Shown one piece after another: positions 28,960 through 37,782 of a DNA stretch of 64,000 nt. The notes below the pieces were generated by a model. That model ran no database searches. It was not told the origin of the DNA and was given only the letters and a program-made list of their open reading frames with translations. Each line of letters begins with the position of its first letter. Positions within the stretch are counted from its first letter, which is position 1. Source of the stretch: Nocardioidaceae bacterium (GTDB taxonomy: Bacteria; Actinomycetota; Actinomycetes; Propionibacteriales; Nocardioidaceae); NCBI GenBank assembly GCA_018672315.1, contig CP076053.1, positions 3,149,827 to 3,213,826 on the forward strand. Direction: 5' to 3'. The position numbers and the translations under genes were made by a program.

Positions 28960-29819
28960 TGCCCAGCAGCGTCCACGAGCTCCTGGACCTGCTCGACCTC
29001 GAGTGCATCGACCCGAACCTCTACCGCGGCAAGCAGCCCGACACCACGCTCCAGCGGGTCTTCGGCGGGCAGGTCGCCGCCTCTGCGCTGGTGGCCGCCG
29101 CGCGCACCGTGGACGCCGACCGGCCGGTGCACTCGCTGCACAGCTACTTCCTGCGGCCCGGTGACCCGAGCGTCCCGATCATCTACGACGTCGAGGCGCT
29201 GCGTGACGGGCGATCCTTCGCGACGCGTCGCGTCGTCGCCCGGCAGCACGGGCACGCGATCTTCTACCTGACCGCCAGCTTCCAGGTGATCGAGGAGGGT
29301 CTCGACCACGCCGAGCCGATGCCGGACGTCCCCGACCCCGAGGACTGCATCAGCATCGCTGACGTCTTCCGTGCCCGCTCTCCCGAGCGCGCCGACCACT
29401 GGGAGCGCGAGTGGTCCGCCCTGGAGGTGCGGTACGCGGGCTCCAGCGCACCGCAGGGGCAGCTGGAGTCCCCCGAGCACGTGGCCCAGCAGCGCTTGTG
29501 GATCCGCGTGGCCGGCGAGCTGTCGGACTCCCCGGTCGAGCACACCGCCGTGCTGACCTTCGCCAGCGACCTCACGCTGCTGGGGTCGGCGCTGGTGCCG
29601 CACGGCATCTCGATCGGCTCGCCGCGCCTCCAGCCTGCTTCCCTGGACCACGCGATGTGGTTCCACCGACCGCTCCGCGCGGACGAGTGGTGGCTCTACG
29701 ATCAGGCCTCGCCCTCGGCCGTCGGATCGCGCGGTCTGGCACTGGCCCGGGTCTTCTCCCGTGACGGGGTGCTGGCCGCGACGGTCGCCCAGGAAGGCCT
29801 CATCCGGCTGCGCGACTGA
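28959..29819 (+). CDS. tesB: acyl-CoA thioesterase II
   Basis: A 286-residue double-hotdog TesB-type thioesterase that hydrolyses acyl-CoA to free acid and CoA. Motifs: YRGKQPDTTLQRVFGGQVAA at residues 20-39, HSLHSYFLRPGDPSVPI, and the second hotdog with ASLDHAMWFHRP near 227, in which the Asp is the usual catalytic residue. ATG 28959 is coupled to the PAC2 gene. Confidence 0.93.
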   Translation: MPSSVHELLDLLDLECIDPNLYRGKQPDTTLQRVFGGQVAASALVAAARTVDADRPVHSLHSYFLRPGDPSVPIIYDVEALRDGRSFATRRVVARQHGHAIFYLTASFQVIEEGLDHAEPMPDVPDPEDCISIADVFRARSPERADHWEREWSALEVRYAGSSAPQGQLESPEHVAQQRLWIRVAGELSDSPVEHTAVLTFASDLTLLGSALVPHGISIGSPRLQPASLDHAMWFHRPLRADEWWLYDQASPSAVGSRGLALARVFSRDGVLAATVAQEGLIRLRD

Positions 29820-29948
29820 GCGGCGGCCGCCCGGCGGATCTACCCGAAAGGGTGGGCAGCGGCGCGGATGCGTGGCAGAGTCCCTGAGCGGACCGGACGC
29901 CAGAGTCAAGTTCGGTCCGTTGGTCGGACGTGGGGGGACACCCCGACC

Positions 29949-29954
29949 TAGCGT
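29949..29954 (+). promoter_or_regulatory. -10 hexamer TAGCGT upstream of the M23 peptidase
   Basis: Would start transcription near 29961 and give a leader of about 53 bases with GGAGGGGA before GTG 30014. The rest of the 194-base gap holds no recognised element. Confidence 0.4.
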
Positions 29955-30013
29955 GAGATCCACGCGGTCGGGGCCTGGGGAAGGGTCGCGGCCTGACCTG
30001 GGAGGGGAAGCCC

Positions 30014-31474
30014 GTGCGCAAGCCTGCTCTGAGAACGGCTCGGACCACGACATTGACCGCGGGACTCGCCGCTGCGTTGATCTGGGGCAGCGGAGGAGTC
30101 GCGTACGCGGCGCCGTCGGTGGACCAGGAGCTGCCGTTCCCGTGCGGGGAGCGGTGGGCCGGCAGCACCCGGGCGTCGCACTCGCCCAGCTTCTGGTCGA
30201 TCGACTTCAACGCCGCCGACGACTTCGGCAAGCCCGTGGTCGCCTCGGCGGCCGGCCACGTCTACCGCGTCAACGACGTGGGTGACACCAGCTACGGCAA
30301 GTACGTCTTCATCGACCACGGCAACGGCGAGTCGACGGTCTACGCCCACCTGTCGAAGTTCCTGGTGCAGGAGGGCGCGTACGTCGACCAGGGCGAGGTC
30401 ATCGGGCTGCTGGGCAACTCCGGCGGCTCCTACGGTGCGCACCTGCACTACGAGCAGCGCTACGGCTCCAGTGTGGGCCAACCGTTCTTCCACCAGTACC
30501 CGTTCGTCTACGACCGGGAGCTGCGCAGCCAGAACTGCGCGAACGCGCCCCTCACCGGCGACTGGGACGGTGACGGCACCAGCGACCGCGGGGTCTTCGC
30601 GCGTGGCGCCCAGGGTGTCTTCCGGGTCAAGGTGGCGCCGAAGCAGGTGCAGCGCGTGGCCCTGGGGTCCGCGACCGACCAGGTCGTGGCCGGCGACTGG
30701 GACGGCGACGGGCGCGACGGGGTCGCAGCGCGCGACGCGCTGAGCCGTACCGTCGTCCTCCGCGGGCTCGACGGGCAGGAGACCTCGCGCCGCTTCGCCC
30801 CGCGGACGGCACAGCTCCTGGCCGGCGACTTCGACGGCGACGGCCGCGACACCCTCGCGTTCTACCGACCGAAGGCCGGGATGTTCGTCATGCCGCGGGC
30901 GGACAAGAAGCGTACGCGGGTGCGGTGGGGCGGCGACGGCTCCCTGCCGCTGGTGGGGGACTGGGACGGTGACGGCCTCGACGACGTCGGCTCCTTCGAC
31001 CCGGCCGCGGCCGAGTTCTCGTTGCGTGTCATCGACCCGGGGACCGGTCAGCCCTTCGATGTCCGGGTGCCCGTGACCGGGCCGGTCGAGAAGGACGTGG
31101 AGCAGGACCCGGTGACCGATCCCGACCCGGTGACGGGCCAGGTGGAGGTCGAGGAGCCGACCGACCCCGAGGCCGATCCGGCACCGGACCCGACCCTCAC
31201 CGACCCCGAGGCCGACCCGGCCGAGCCGGAGACCGCGGAGGCGCCGCCCACGACCCCGGAGCCGGCGCCCGAGCCCGAGGCCTTCGAGCTCAACACCGAG
31301 ACCGACCTCGCCTCGGCCCTGCTGCCCGCCGTGGGCGACTGGGACGGTGACGGCCGCGACGACCTCGGCCTGTGGGACCCGGCGACCGCCACGTGGACGA
31401 GCTGGGTCGTGAACTCCCTCGAGCGGCGCGCCGCAGCGGCCCGCAGCCAGAAGTTCGGCCGACCGCGCTACTGA
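30014..31474 (+). CDS. secreted M23-family peptidase with FG-GAP-like repeats
   Basis: A 486-residue exported protein. Signal peptide to about residue 34 (SGGVAYA cleavage region). The LytM/M23 domain covers about 40-165: SHSPSFWSIDFN supplies the first His and Asp with a longer spacing than the usual HxxxD, followed by FIDHGNGESTVYAHLS and AHLHYEQ. Five GDWDGDG-type calcium-binding repeats sit near residues 182, 230, 273, 315 and 441, the last after an Asp/Glu/Pro-rich linker (about 356-428). It probably cuts peptidoglycan cross-links or docks on the wall. No operon partner. Confidence 0.85.
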   Translation: MRKPALRTARTTTLTAGLAAALIWGSGGVAYAAPSVDQELPFPCGERWAGSTRASHSPSFWSIDFNAADDFGKPVVASAAGHVYRVNDVGDTSYGKYVFIDHGNGESTVYAHLSKFLVQEGAYVDQGEVIGLLGNSGGSYGAHLHYEQRYGSSVGQPFFHQYPFVYDRELRSQNCANAPLTGDWDGDGTSDRGVFARGAQGVFRVKVAPKQVQRVALGSATDQVVAGDWDGDGRDGVAARDALSRTVVLRGLDGQETSRRFAPRTAQLLAGDFDGDGRDTLAFYRPKAGMFVMPRADKKRTRVRWGGDGSLPLVGDWDGDGLDDVGSFDPAAAEFSLRVIDPGTGQPFDVRVPVTGPVEKDVEQDPVTDPDPVTGQVEVEEPTDPEADPAPDPTLTDPEADPAEPETAEAPPTTPEPAPEPEAFELNTETDLASALLPAVGDWDGDGRDDLGLWDPATATWTSWVVNSLERRAAAARSQKFGRPRY

Positions 31475-31486
31475 CCCCTCTCGGCG

Positions 31487-32374
31487 TCAGGTGGCGCGGA
31501 CGGACCCCAGCAGGTGCGGTGCGCCGTCCTTGGGACGGGTGAGGGAGAAGTCGTAGCCGCCCTCGGCGCGGGCCGAGCCGAAGTCGACCTTCGTGGGCAG
31601 CAGCACCGGCTTCTTCCACGCCACCGCGACGGTCGCACTCTCGGGGATCCGGTTCTCCAGAGCGGCGACGCAGCGCGCCTTGGTCCACATGCCGTGGGCG
31701 ATCTGGCGGGGGAAGCCGAGCGCCTTCGCGGTGAGCGGGTAGAGGTGGATCGGGTTGTAGTCGCCCGAGACGGCGGCGTACTCCCGACCGAGGTCGGCGT
31801 CGAGCTTCCAGGTGATCGGCCCCTTGGGCACCTCGGCGAACTCGGTGCCCTTCTCGCCGTCCTCGTTGCGCTTGCCGACCCGCAGGTAGGTCGAGGTCGA
31901 CTCCCACACGACCTCGCCCTCGCTGGTCACCGAGGCGACCATGTCGAAGACGCTGCCCTTCGCGGCGGGACGCTTGTTGGTCGCGGTCACCTCGACGTCC
32001 ACCTTCGCGCCCCGGGCCACGTGGTGGTGCCGCGTGATGCGGTTCTCCAGGTGGACCGTGCCGACCGCCGGGTACGGGAAGGAGCTGTCGGTCAGGATGC
32101 CCATGTGCAGCGGGAACGCCAGCATGTGCAGGTAGGTCAGCGGCAGTCGTTCGCTCGGCTCGAAGCCACAGAGCTCGGCGTACGCCCGCACGTGCTCGGG
32201 GTCGATCTCGACGCCCTCGGACCGCAGGGTGAGGTCGGGCAGGTCGCCGCCGGACTTCTTGATGCCCGGCACCTGGTTCAGGCCGGGCACCAGCGGCAGG
32301 GCGGCCTTGAGGATCGTGCCGATGCCGGCCGAGGGGTCCTCGACCAGGCGGGTCTCGGTCGTGGAGCCCGCCAT
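31487..32374 (-). CDS. MaoC-like (R)-specific enoyl-ACP/CoA hydratase (HtdX type)
   Basis: A 295-residue hydratase with a complete C-terminal MaoC hotdog: the motif AAVSGDYNPIHLYPLTAKAL supplies the catalytic Asp and His near residue 208. The N-terminal half is a second, degenerate hotdog. It is downstream of the fabG4-like gene and coupled to it (TGATG at 32374). The same pair, with a divergent thiolase, forms the mycobacterial htdX-fabG4-fadA2 locus, so a role in fatty-acid elongation or beta-oxidation is likely. Confidence 0.9.
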   Translation of the reverse strand: MAGSTTETRLVEDPSAGIGTILKAALPLVPGLNQVPGIKKSGGDLPDLTLRSEGVEIDPEHVRAYAELCGFEPSERLPLTYLHMLAFPLHMGILTDSSFPYPAVGTVHLENRITRHHHVARGAKVDVEVTATNKRPAAKGSVFDMVASVTSEGEVVWESTSTYLRVGKRNEDGEKGTEFAEVPKGPITWKLDADLGREYAAVSGDYNPIHLYPLTAKALGFPRQIAHGMWTKARCVAALENRIPESATVAVAWKKPVLLPTKVDFGSARAEGGYDFSLTRPKDGAPHLLGSVRAT

Positions 32375-33711
32375 CAGGCGCCCAGCATCATCTGGCCGCA
32401 GACCCGCACCACGTTGCCGTTGACGGCGGTGGAGCCGGGGGAGGCGTACCAGGCGATGGTCTCGGCGACGTCCTCGGGCTGGCCGCCCTGGGACAGCGAG
32501 TTCAGTCGTCGACCGACCTCGCGGGTGGCGAGCGGCACGGCGGCGGTCATCTTGGTCTCGATGAAGCCCGGGGCGACGGCGTTGACGGTCACGCCCTTCT
32601 TCAGGTCCTTCGCGAGGGAGTCGACGAAGCCGATCACGCCGGCCTTGGAGGCGGCGTAGTTGGTCTGGCCCATGTTGCCGGCGATGCCGGCGATCGAGGA
32701 GACCCCGATGACGCGGCCGTTGTCGTTGATCAGGCCCTGCTCGAGCAGCTCGGCGGTGATCTTCTGCGGCGCGACGAGGTTGACGTTGATGGTGGAGGTC
32801 CACCGGTCCTCGCTCATGTTGGCGAGCTTCTTGTCGCGGGTGATGCCGGCGTTGTGCACGACGACGTCGACGCCGCCGTAGGTGTCCTTGACGTACTGAG
32901 CGATGCGCTGCGGCGCGTCCTTGCCCGTGATGTCCAGGGCGAGGTGGTCGCCCTCGAGCTCGGTGGTGACGGCGACGAGCTCGTCGGCGGCCTGCGGCAC
33001 GTCGATGCCGAGCACCTTCGCGCCGTCGCGCTGCAGCACGCGGGCGATCTGCTCGCCGATGCCCCGGGAGGCGCCGGTGACGATCGCGACCTTGCCGGCC
33101 AGCGGCTTCGCCGCGTCGGCGATGGGCTGCGCCTTCTTCGAGCCGACGGCCCCGACACGCACGACCTGGCCCGAGACGTACGCCGACTTCGGCGAGAGCA
33201 GGAAGCCCAGGGTGGAGTCGAGCGAGCCCTCGGCGCCCTCGGCGACGTACACGAGCTGGGCGGTGCCGCCCTTGACGGCCTCCTTGCCCAGGGAGCGTAC
33301 GAAGCCCTCGAGCGCGCGCTGGGTGATGCGCTCGTTGTTGTCCTTGCACAGCTCGGGCGGGGTGCCGAGCACGATCATGCGCGAGCACTTCTCCAGGCTC
33401 CGCAGCAGCGGGGTGAAGAACTCGGTGAGCGCGACCAGCTGGGTGGGGTCGGTCAGACCCGAGGCGTCGAAGACCAGGGCCTTGTATTTCTCGCCCTGGC
33501 TGGTGGTGCGCACCGCGGAGATGTCCAGCGCCTGGCAGGAGGTCGCGACGGCGTCGGCGAGGCGACCCTCGCCGCCGATGACGACGGTGCCCTGCACCAG
33601 CGGGTCGCCCTCGGACCAGCGGTCGAGCTCGACCGGGTCGGGCAGACCGAGGTTCTTCACCAGCAGCTTGCCGACGGGGGTCTTGGTGAAGGCTTGGTAG
33701 CGGTCGCTCAT
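32374..33711 (-). CDS. fabG4: high-molecular-weight 3-oxoacyl-ACP/CoA reductase (FabG4 type)
   Basis: A 445-residue reductase, twice the size of a usual FabG. Residues 1-200 are a flavodoxin-like domain without a catalytic site; residues 210-445 are the SDR domain with VTGASRGIGEQIARVL, HNAGITRDKKL, SSIAGIAGNMGQ and YAASKAG. It reduces 3-oxoacyl thioesters with NAD(P)H. ATG 33711 follows GGAGGA. Size and neighbours match mycobacterial FabG4. Confidence 0.93.
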   Translation of the reverse strand: MSDRYQAFTKTPVGKLLVKNLGLPDPVELDRWSEGDPLVQGTVVIGGEGRLADAVATSCQALDISAVRTTSQGEKYKALVFDASGLTDPTQLVALTEFFTPLLRSLEKCSRMIVLGTPPELCKDNNERITQRALEGFVRSLGKEAVKGGTAQLVYVAEGAEGSLDSTLGFLLSPKSAYVSGQVVRVGAVGSKKAQPIADAAKPLAGKVAIVTGASRGIGEQIARVLQRDGAKVLGIDVPQAADELVAVTTELEGDHLALDITGKDAPQRIAQYVKDTYGGVDVVVHNAGITRDKKLANMSEDRWTSTINVNLVAPQKITAELLEQGLINDNGRVIGVSSIAGIAGNMGQTNYAASKAGVIGFVDSLAKDLKKGVTVNAVAPGFIETKMTAAVPLATREVGRRLNSLSQGGQPEDVAETIAWYASPGSTAVNGNVVRVCGQMMLGA

Positions 33712-33775
33712 GTGCGAGGTTCCTCCGAGGAGTCGAGTGCAGGGGAGTCGAGAGCAGGGCCGGGCCCGGCGAAAA

Positions 33776-33793
33776 TGTAACGAGCGGTGTAAC
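33776..33793. promoter_or_regulatory. direct repeat TGTAAC-N6-TGTAAC, candidate operator
   Basis: TGTAAC at 33776-33781 and 33788-33793 lies in the 153-bp divergent region between fabG4 and the thiolase. A TGTAAC also occurs (minus strand, 37600-37605) before the TetR gene 3.8 kb away. A shared regulator is possible but not shown. Confidence 0.3.
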
Positions 33794-33864
33794 TCACGGT
33801 CCACTTTTCGTGACGTGACCCTCAGACTGTTCCCCGCCCACACCTGAGACGACAGGATGCTGCC

Positions 33865-35151
33865 ATGCAGAAAGAGACTCGACGCGTAGCCGTCATCGGT
33901 GGAAACCGGATCCCGTTCGCCCGCTCCAACACCGCGTACGCCACGGCGTCCAACCAGGAGATGCTCACCGCGGCCATCGACGGCCTGGTCGACCGCTACG
34001 GCATCGCGGGGCAGCGCATGGGCGAGGTCGTCGCCGGCGCCGTGCTCAAGCACGCCCGCGACTTCAACCTGACCCGCGAGTCGGTGCTGGGCTCCAAGCT
34101 CGACGCCGACAGCCCGGCGTACGACATCCAGCAGGCCTGCGACACCGGCATCCAGGCCGCGATCCAGGTCGCCAACAAGATCGCCCTCGGCACCATCGAC
34201 GTCGGCATCGCCGGTGGCGTGGACACCACCTCCGACGCGCCCATCGCCCTCGGCGAGGGTCTGCGCAAGAAGCTGCTCGAGGCCAACCGTGCCAAGTCCA
34301 CCCAGGGCCGGCTCGCCGCCCTGGCGAAGGTGCGCCCCTCGGACCTGATCCCCTCCATCCCGGCGAACTCCGAGCCCCGCACCGGCAAGTCCATGGGCGA
34401 GTCGCAGGCGCTGACCACCGTGGAGTGGAAGATCGCCCGTGAGGCCCAGGACGAGCTCGCCGTCGCCTCGCACCACAACCTCGCCGCGGCGTACGACGAG
34501 GGCTGGCAGGACGACCTGATGACGCCCTTCAAGGGCCTGGACAAGGACAACAACCTGCGTCCCGGCTCCTCGCTGGAGAAGCTCGCGAGCCTCAAGCCGG
34601 TCTTCGGCAAGGGTGAGTCGGCCACGATGACCGCCGCGAACTCCACGCCGCTGACCGACGGTGCATCCGTGGTGCTGCTCGCGAGCGAGGAGTGGGCGAA
34701 GGAGCACGGCCAGACGCCGCTGGCCTACTTCACCGCGTACGAGACCGCCGCCGTCGACTACGTGCACGGCGGCGAGGGCCTGCTCATGGCCCCGGCGTAC
34801 GCGATGCCCCGCATGCTCGAACGCGAGGGCATGACGCTGCAGGACTTCGACTTCTACGAGATCCACGAGGCGTTCGCCTCGCAGGTTCTCACCACGCTCG
34901 CCGCGTGGGAGGACCCGGTGTTCTGCAAGAACCGCCTCGGCCTCGACGAGCCGCTGGGCTCCATCGACCGCACCAAGCTCAACGTGAAAGGCTCCTCGCT
35001 TGCCGCGGGCCACCCCTTCGCCGCGACCGGCGGCCGCATCGTCGCCAACCTCGCGAAGCTGCTGGCCGAGAAGGGCTCGGGCTCCAAGGGCGTCATCTCC
35101 ATCTGCGCCGCGGGTGGCCAGGGCGTCACGGCGATCATGGAAGCCGCCTGA
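33865..35151 (+). CDS. acetyl-CoA C-acyltransferase (FadA2 type)
   Basis: A 428-residue thiolase. The nucleophile C92 is in QQACDTGIQAA; the second half holds YEIHEAFASQ, AAGHPFAATGGR and SICAAGGQGV with the general base cysteine. It either splits 3-ketoacyl-CoA or condenses acetyl-CoA units. Divergent from fabG4-htdX, as in mycobacteria where it is fadA2. A strong hairpin follows it. Confidence 0.93.
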   Translation: MQKETRRVAVIGGNRIPFARSNTAYATASNQEMLTAAIDGLVDRYGIAGQRMGEVVAGAVLKHARDFNLTRESVLGSKLDADSPAYDIQQACDTGIQAAIQVANKIALGTIDVGIAGGVDTTSDAPIALGEGLRKKLLEANRAKSTQGRLAALAKVRPSDLIPSIPANSEPRTGKSMGESQALTTVEWKIAREAQDELAVASHHNLAAAYDEGWQDDLMTPFKGLDKDNNLRPGSSLEKLASLKPVFGKGESATMTAANSTPLTDGASVVLLASEEWAKEHGQTPLAYFTAYETAAVDYVHGGEGLLMAPAYAMPRMLEREGMTLQDFDFYEIHEAFASQVLTTLAAWEDPVFCKNRLGLDEPLGSIDRTKLNVKGSSLAAGHPFAATGGRIVANLAKLLAEKGSGSKGVISICAAGGQGVTAIMEAA

Positions 35152-35165
35152 CCCACGTCGCTAAC

Positions 35166-35197
35166 GAGGCCCCGACCGCTCCGGCGGTCGGGGCCTC
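35166..35197 (+). terminator. hairpin after the thiolase gene
   Basis: A 14-bp perfect stem (35166-35179 with 35184-35197) with loop TCCG. It separates the thiolase from ald. Confidence 0.8.
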
Positions 35198-35221
35198 CGT
35201 GCGTACGCGGGGGTAACTCCC

Positions 35222-35227
35222 TAGGCT
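35222..35227 (+). promoter_or_regulatory. -10 hexamer TAGGCT of ald
   Basis: Ends 6 bases before ATG 35234; leaderless start of ald. Confidence 0.6.
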
Positions 35228-35233
35228 GCTGCG

Positions 35234-36358
35234 ATGACGCGCATCGGGGTCCCCACGGAGGTCAAGAGCGGCGAGGGGCGGGTGGCCCTGACACCGATCG
35301 GCGTACGCGCGCTCGTGGACCACGGCCACGAGGTGCTCGTACAGGAGGGTGCGGGCCTCGGGTCGCAGATCACCGACGCCGAGTACGTCGAGGCGGGCGG
35401 CCAGATCGTGCCCACCGCCGAGGACGTGTGGGGGGACGCCTCGACGGTGCTGAAGGTGAAGGAGCCGGTCGAGTCGGAGTACCCGATGCTCCGTGAGGGC
35501 CTGACCCTGTTCACCTACCTGCACCTGGCCGCCGACAAGCCGCTGACCGATCGGCTGCTGGACTCCGGGTGCACCTCGATCGCGTACGAGACCGTGCAGC
35601 TGGACTCCGGGGCTCTGCCGCTGCTGTACCCGATGAGCGAGGTCGCCGGATGCCTCGCGCCCCAGGTCGGCGCGCACACGCTGATGCGGGCCCAGGGTGG
35701 CCGCGGGGTGCTGATGGGCGCCATCGGTGGTGTGCAGAGCGCGAAGGTCGTCGTCATCGGCGGCGGCACCTCCGGTCAGAACGCCGCCAACATCGCCTTC
35801 GGCATGGGTGCCGACGTGACGATCCTCGACACCGACCTCGACAAGCTGCGCATGACGTTCTGGCGCTACGGCAACGCCGTGAAGGGCCTGCACTCCTCGT
35901 CGCTGACGATCGAGGAGCAGGTGATGGGCGCCGACATGGTGATCGGCGCGGTCCTGCTGCCCGGGGCCAAGGCGCCGACGCTGGTCTCCGACGAGCTGGT
36001 CGCGAAGATGAAGCCCGGGTCGGTGCTGGTCGACATCGCCGTCGACCAGGGCGGCTGCTTCGAGTCGACGCGACCGACGACGCACGACGACCCGACCTTC
36101 ACGGTGGCGGACTCGATCTTCTACTGCGTGGCGAACATGCCGGGCGCGGTGCCGCGCACGTCGACGTACGCGCTGACGAACGCGACGCTGCCGTACGTCG
36201 TGGCCGTCGCCGACAAGGGGTGGGAGCAGGCTTGTGCCGCCGATGACGCGTTGCTGAAAGGGCTGAGCTCGCACGACGGCGTGTTGACGAACCTGGCGGT
36301 GGGGGAGGCCCACGGGATGGAGGCGGTCACCCCGGACTCGGTCATCTCCGGTGCTTGA
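35234..36358 (+). CDS. ald: alanine dehydrogenase
   Basis: A 374-residue NAD-dependent enzyme that interconverts L-alanine with pyruvate and ammonia. Substrate residues lie in TEVKSGEGRVALTP (Arg near 16) and in FTYLHLAADK (His near 96). The NAD fold is seen in VVVIGGGTSGQNAANIAFGM and ending acid ILDTD. Length matches the family. The GTG of the following gene lies inside its last codons. Confidence 0.96.
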   Translation: MTRIGVPTEVKSGEGRVALTPIGVRALVDHGHEVLVQEGAGLGSQITDAEYVEAGGQIVPTAEDVWGDASTVLKVKEPVESEYPMLREGLTLFTYLHLAADKPLTDRLLDSGCTSIAYETVQLDSGALPLLYPMSEVAGCLAPQVGAHTLMRAQGGRGVLMGAIGGVQSAKVVVIGGGTSGQNAANIAFGMGADVTILDTDLDKLRMTFWRYGNAVKGLHSSSLTIEEQVMGADMVIGAVLLPGAKAPTLVSDELVAKMKPGSVLVDIAVDQGGCFESTRPTTHDDPTFTVADSIFYCVANMPGAVPRTSTYALTNATLPYVVAVADKGWEQACAADDALLKGLSSHDGVLTNLAVGEAHGMEAVTPDSVISGA

Positions 36359-36866
36359 GGGCGAGCCGCTGTCGGGGGCGGCGCTCTACGAAGCGATCGC
36401 CGTCCCGACCCGACGCCAGGTGCCGTCGCAGCTCCCGATCCAGGTGCGCATCACTCCGGACCGGGACACCGTGCTGTGGCTCGACGGGTTCCGTCGCTGG
36501 CGCGGGGCGCTGTCGTTCCAGACGAGCGTGAGGTTGACGGTGTCCGAGCGCGTGCCGTGGTTCGCCCACCCCGACGGCGCCTTCAACGACGACGAACTCG
36601 AAGACCTGGGCATGGCGCCGCGGCTGCCTATCGACGTGGTCGCCGTGGTCGATGGGGTCGAACTACGCTCCTCGAGCGGGCAGATCGTCTCGGACAGCGC
36701 CGGGTTCACGGCGACGACGGCGAACGGTTCGTGGATGCTGCCGGTGCCGGATGACGTGAGGGCCCTGCGTATCCGGCTCGAGTGCGAGGCGCTGCCGCTC
36801 CACCGCATCATCGAGCTCGACTGCGACCTGCTGCGTACGGCCCTCGACGACGTCTGGGTGCTGTGA
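36351..36866 (+). CDS. unknown protein coupled to ald
   Basis: A 171-residue protein I do not recognise. GTG 36351 overlaps the ald stop by 8 bases, which suggests coupled translation; an internal start cannot be ruled out. It is predicted to be a soluble, beta-rich protein (repeating strands such as VQVRITPDRDTVLWLDGFRR and LPIDVVAVVDGVELRSSSG) with few helices until RIIELDCDLLRTALDDVWVL at the end. No signal peptide or cysteine cluster. Confidence 0.55.
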   Translation: MLEGEPLSGAALYEAIAVPTRRQVPSQLPIQVRITPDRDTVLWLDGFRRWRGALSFQTSVRLTVSERVPWFAHPDGAFNDDELEDLGMAPRLPIDVVAVVDGVELRSSSGQIVSDSAGFTATTANGSWMLPVPDDVRALRIRLECEALPLHRIIELDCDLLRTALDDVWVL

Positions 36867-36875
36867 TCTGCTGGA

Positions 36876-37568
36876 CTAGGTCCGTACGCCGTTCGTCGCC
36901 ATCGCAAGGGCGCTGGCGACCAGGTGCTCCCGCACCTGTTCAGGAGACACGGACGCCACCCCGGGCGCGCCGGCTCCGCCCTCGGTGACGGCGAGCCCCA
37001 CCCGGGCGAGCTGCATGCCGCCGAGCTGCACGGCGTACAGGGTGTTGGAGAGCAGGTCGGGGTCCTCGACGGCGAACTCGCCGGTCGCGTTGCCCTCGTG
37101 CAGCGTGCGGCGGGGGACGCCGAGGCAGGCCGAGATGGCGCGGCCCAGCCGCAGCATCGCGCTCTCGGAGATCTCGTCGAGCAGCTCGGGCCCGGGGCGA
37201 CGCATGAGGGCGTACGCGCAGTCGACGAAGGCCGGGAACTCCATGCCGAAGTCGACGAAGGTCTCCGTGAGGCGGGCGACGCGCTCGGTGGGGGTGGCGC
37301 CGGTGACCGTGTCGAGGCGCTGCTTCAGCTCGTCGAGGTAGTCCACCAGCGTCAGCGCGACCAGCTCCTCCTTGCCCGTGAAGTGGCGGTAGAGGATCGC
37401 GCGGTTGTGACCGGTGGCCTCGGCGATCTCGCCGATCTGGGCTTCGCCGGAGCGCTGGCGGTCGAAGAGAGCGCGTGTCGCCTGGATGATCTCTGCCTCG
37501 CGCTCACGGCGGCGGGCGGCCACCGCGGTGCGGCGACCGTCCGAGCGTGAGGCGCGGGTCGAGGTCAC
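36876..37568 (-). CDS. TetR family transcriptional regulator
   Basis: A 230-residue TetR repressor. The N-terminal helix-turn-helix is IGEIAEATGHNRAILYRHFT (about residues 45-64), followed by a ligand domain with FVDFGMEFPAFVDCAYALMR. I use GTG 37568 because TACAGT ends 7 bases before it (leaderless); GTG 37577 is an in-frame alternative that would overlap the -10. A candidate palindromic operator lies just upstream. Possible targets are itself and the fabG4/thiolase promoters. Confidence 0.85.
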   Translation of the reverse strand: MTSTRASRSDGRRTAVAARRREREAEIIQATRALFDRQRSGEAQIGEIAEATGHNRAILYRHFTGKEELVALTLVDYLDELKQRLDTVTGATPTERVARLTETFVDFGMEFPAFVDCAYALMRRPGPELLDEISESAMLRLGRAISACLGVPRRTLHEGNATGEFAVEDPDLLSNTLYAVQLGGMQLARVGLAVTEGGAGAPGVASVSPEQVREHLVASALAMATNGVRT

Positions 37569-37575
37569 GAGGGTC

Positions 37576-37606
37576 ACTGTACGAGATGTGCAACTGCGAG
37601 TTACAT
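37576..37606 (-). promoter_or_regulatory. TetR gene -10 and candidate operator
   Basis: On the minus strand, TACAGT (37581-37576) is the -10. Just upstream sits ATGTAACT-CGC-AGTTGCAC (37606-37588), an imperfect palindrome built on AACT-N3-AGTT in the spacer, a typical place for an autorepressor. Confidence 0.4.
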
Positions 37607-37628
37607 GTGAGCCGCGTCGCCTTGCGCG

Positions 37629-37755
37629 TCACTCCTGCAGAGCGGCGAACGCGCCGATCTGGAGGACGACCAGCAGCAGTGTCACCCCAGATGGCTCAGG
37701 CGCCCATGCCGAGCAGGCCTGCGAAGAACACGTTGCCGAGGGCGGACGGGTGCAC
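37629..37755 (-). pseudogene. two short membrane-peptide frames, possible broken gene
   Basis: On the minus strand, GTG 37755 gives MHPSALGNVFFAGLLGMGA and a stop at 37696. In another frame GTG 37685 gives MTLLLVVLQIGAFAALQE and a stop at 37629. Each looks like one half of a hydrophobic two-helix protein. One frameshift between them would explain this, or they may be two tiny membrane peptides. The 214-base gap holds nothing else that I recognise. Confidence 0.35.
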
Positions 37756-37782
37756 ACCGCGGGCCCAGGCCGTCGTCGGAGC

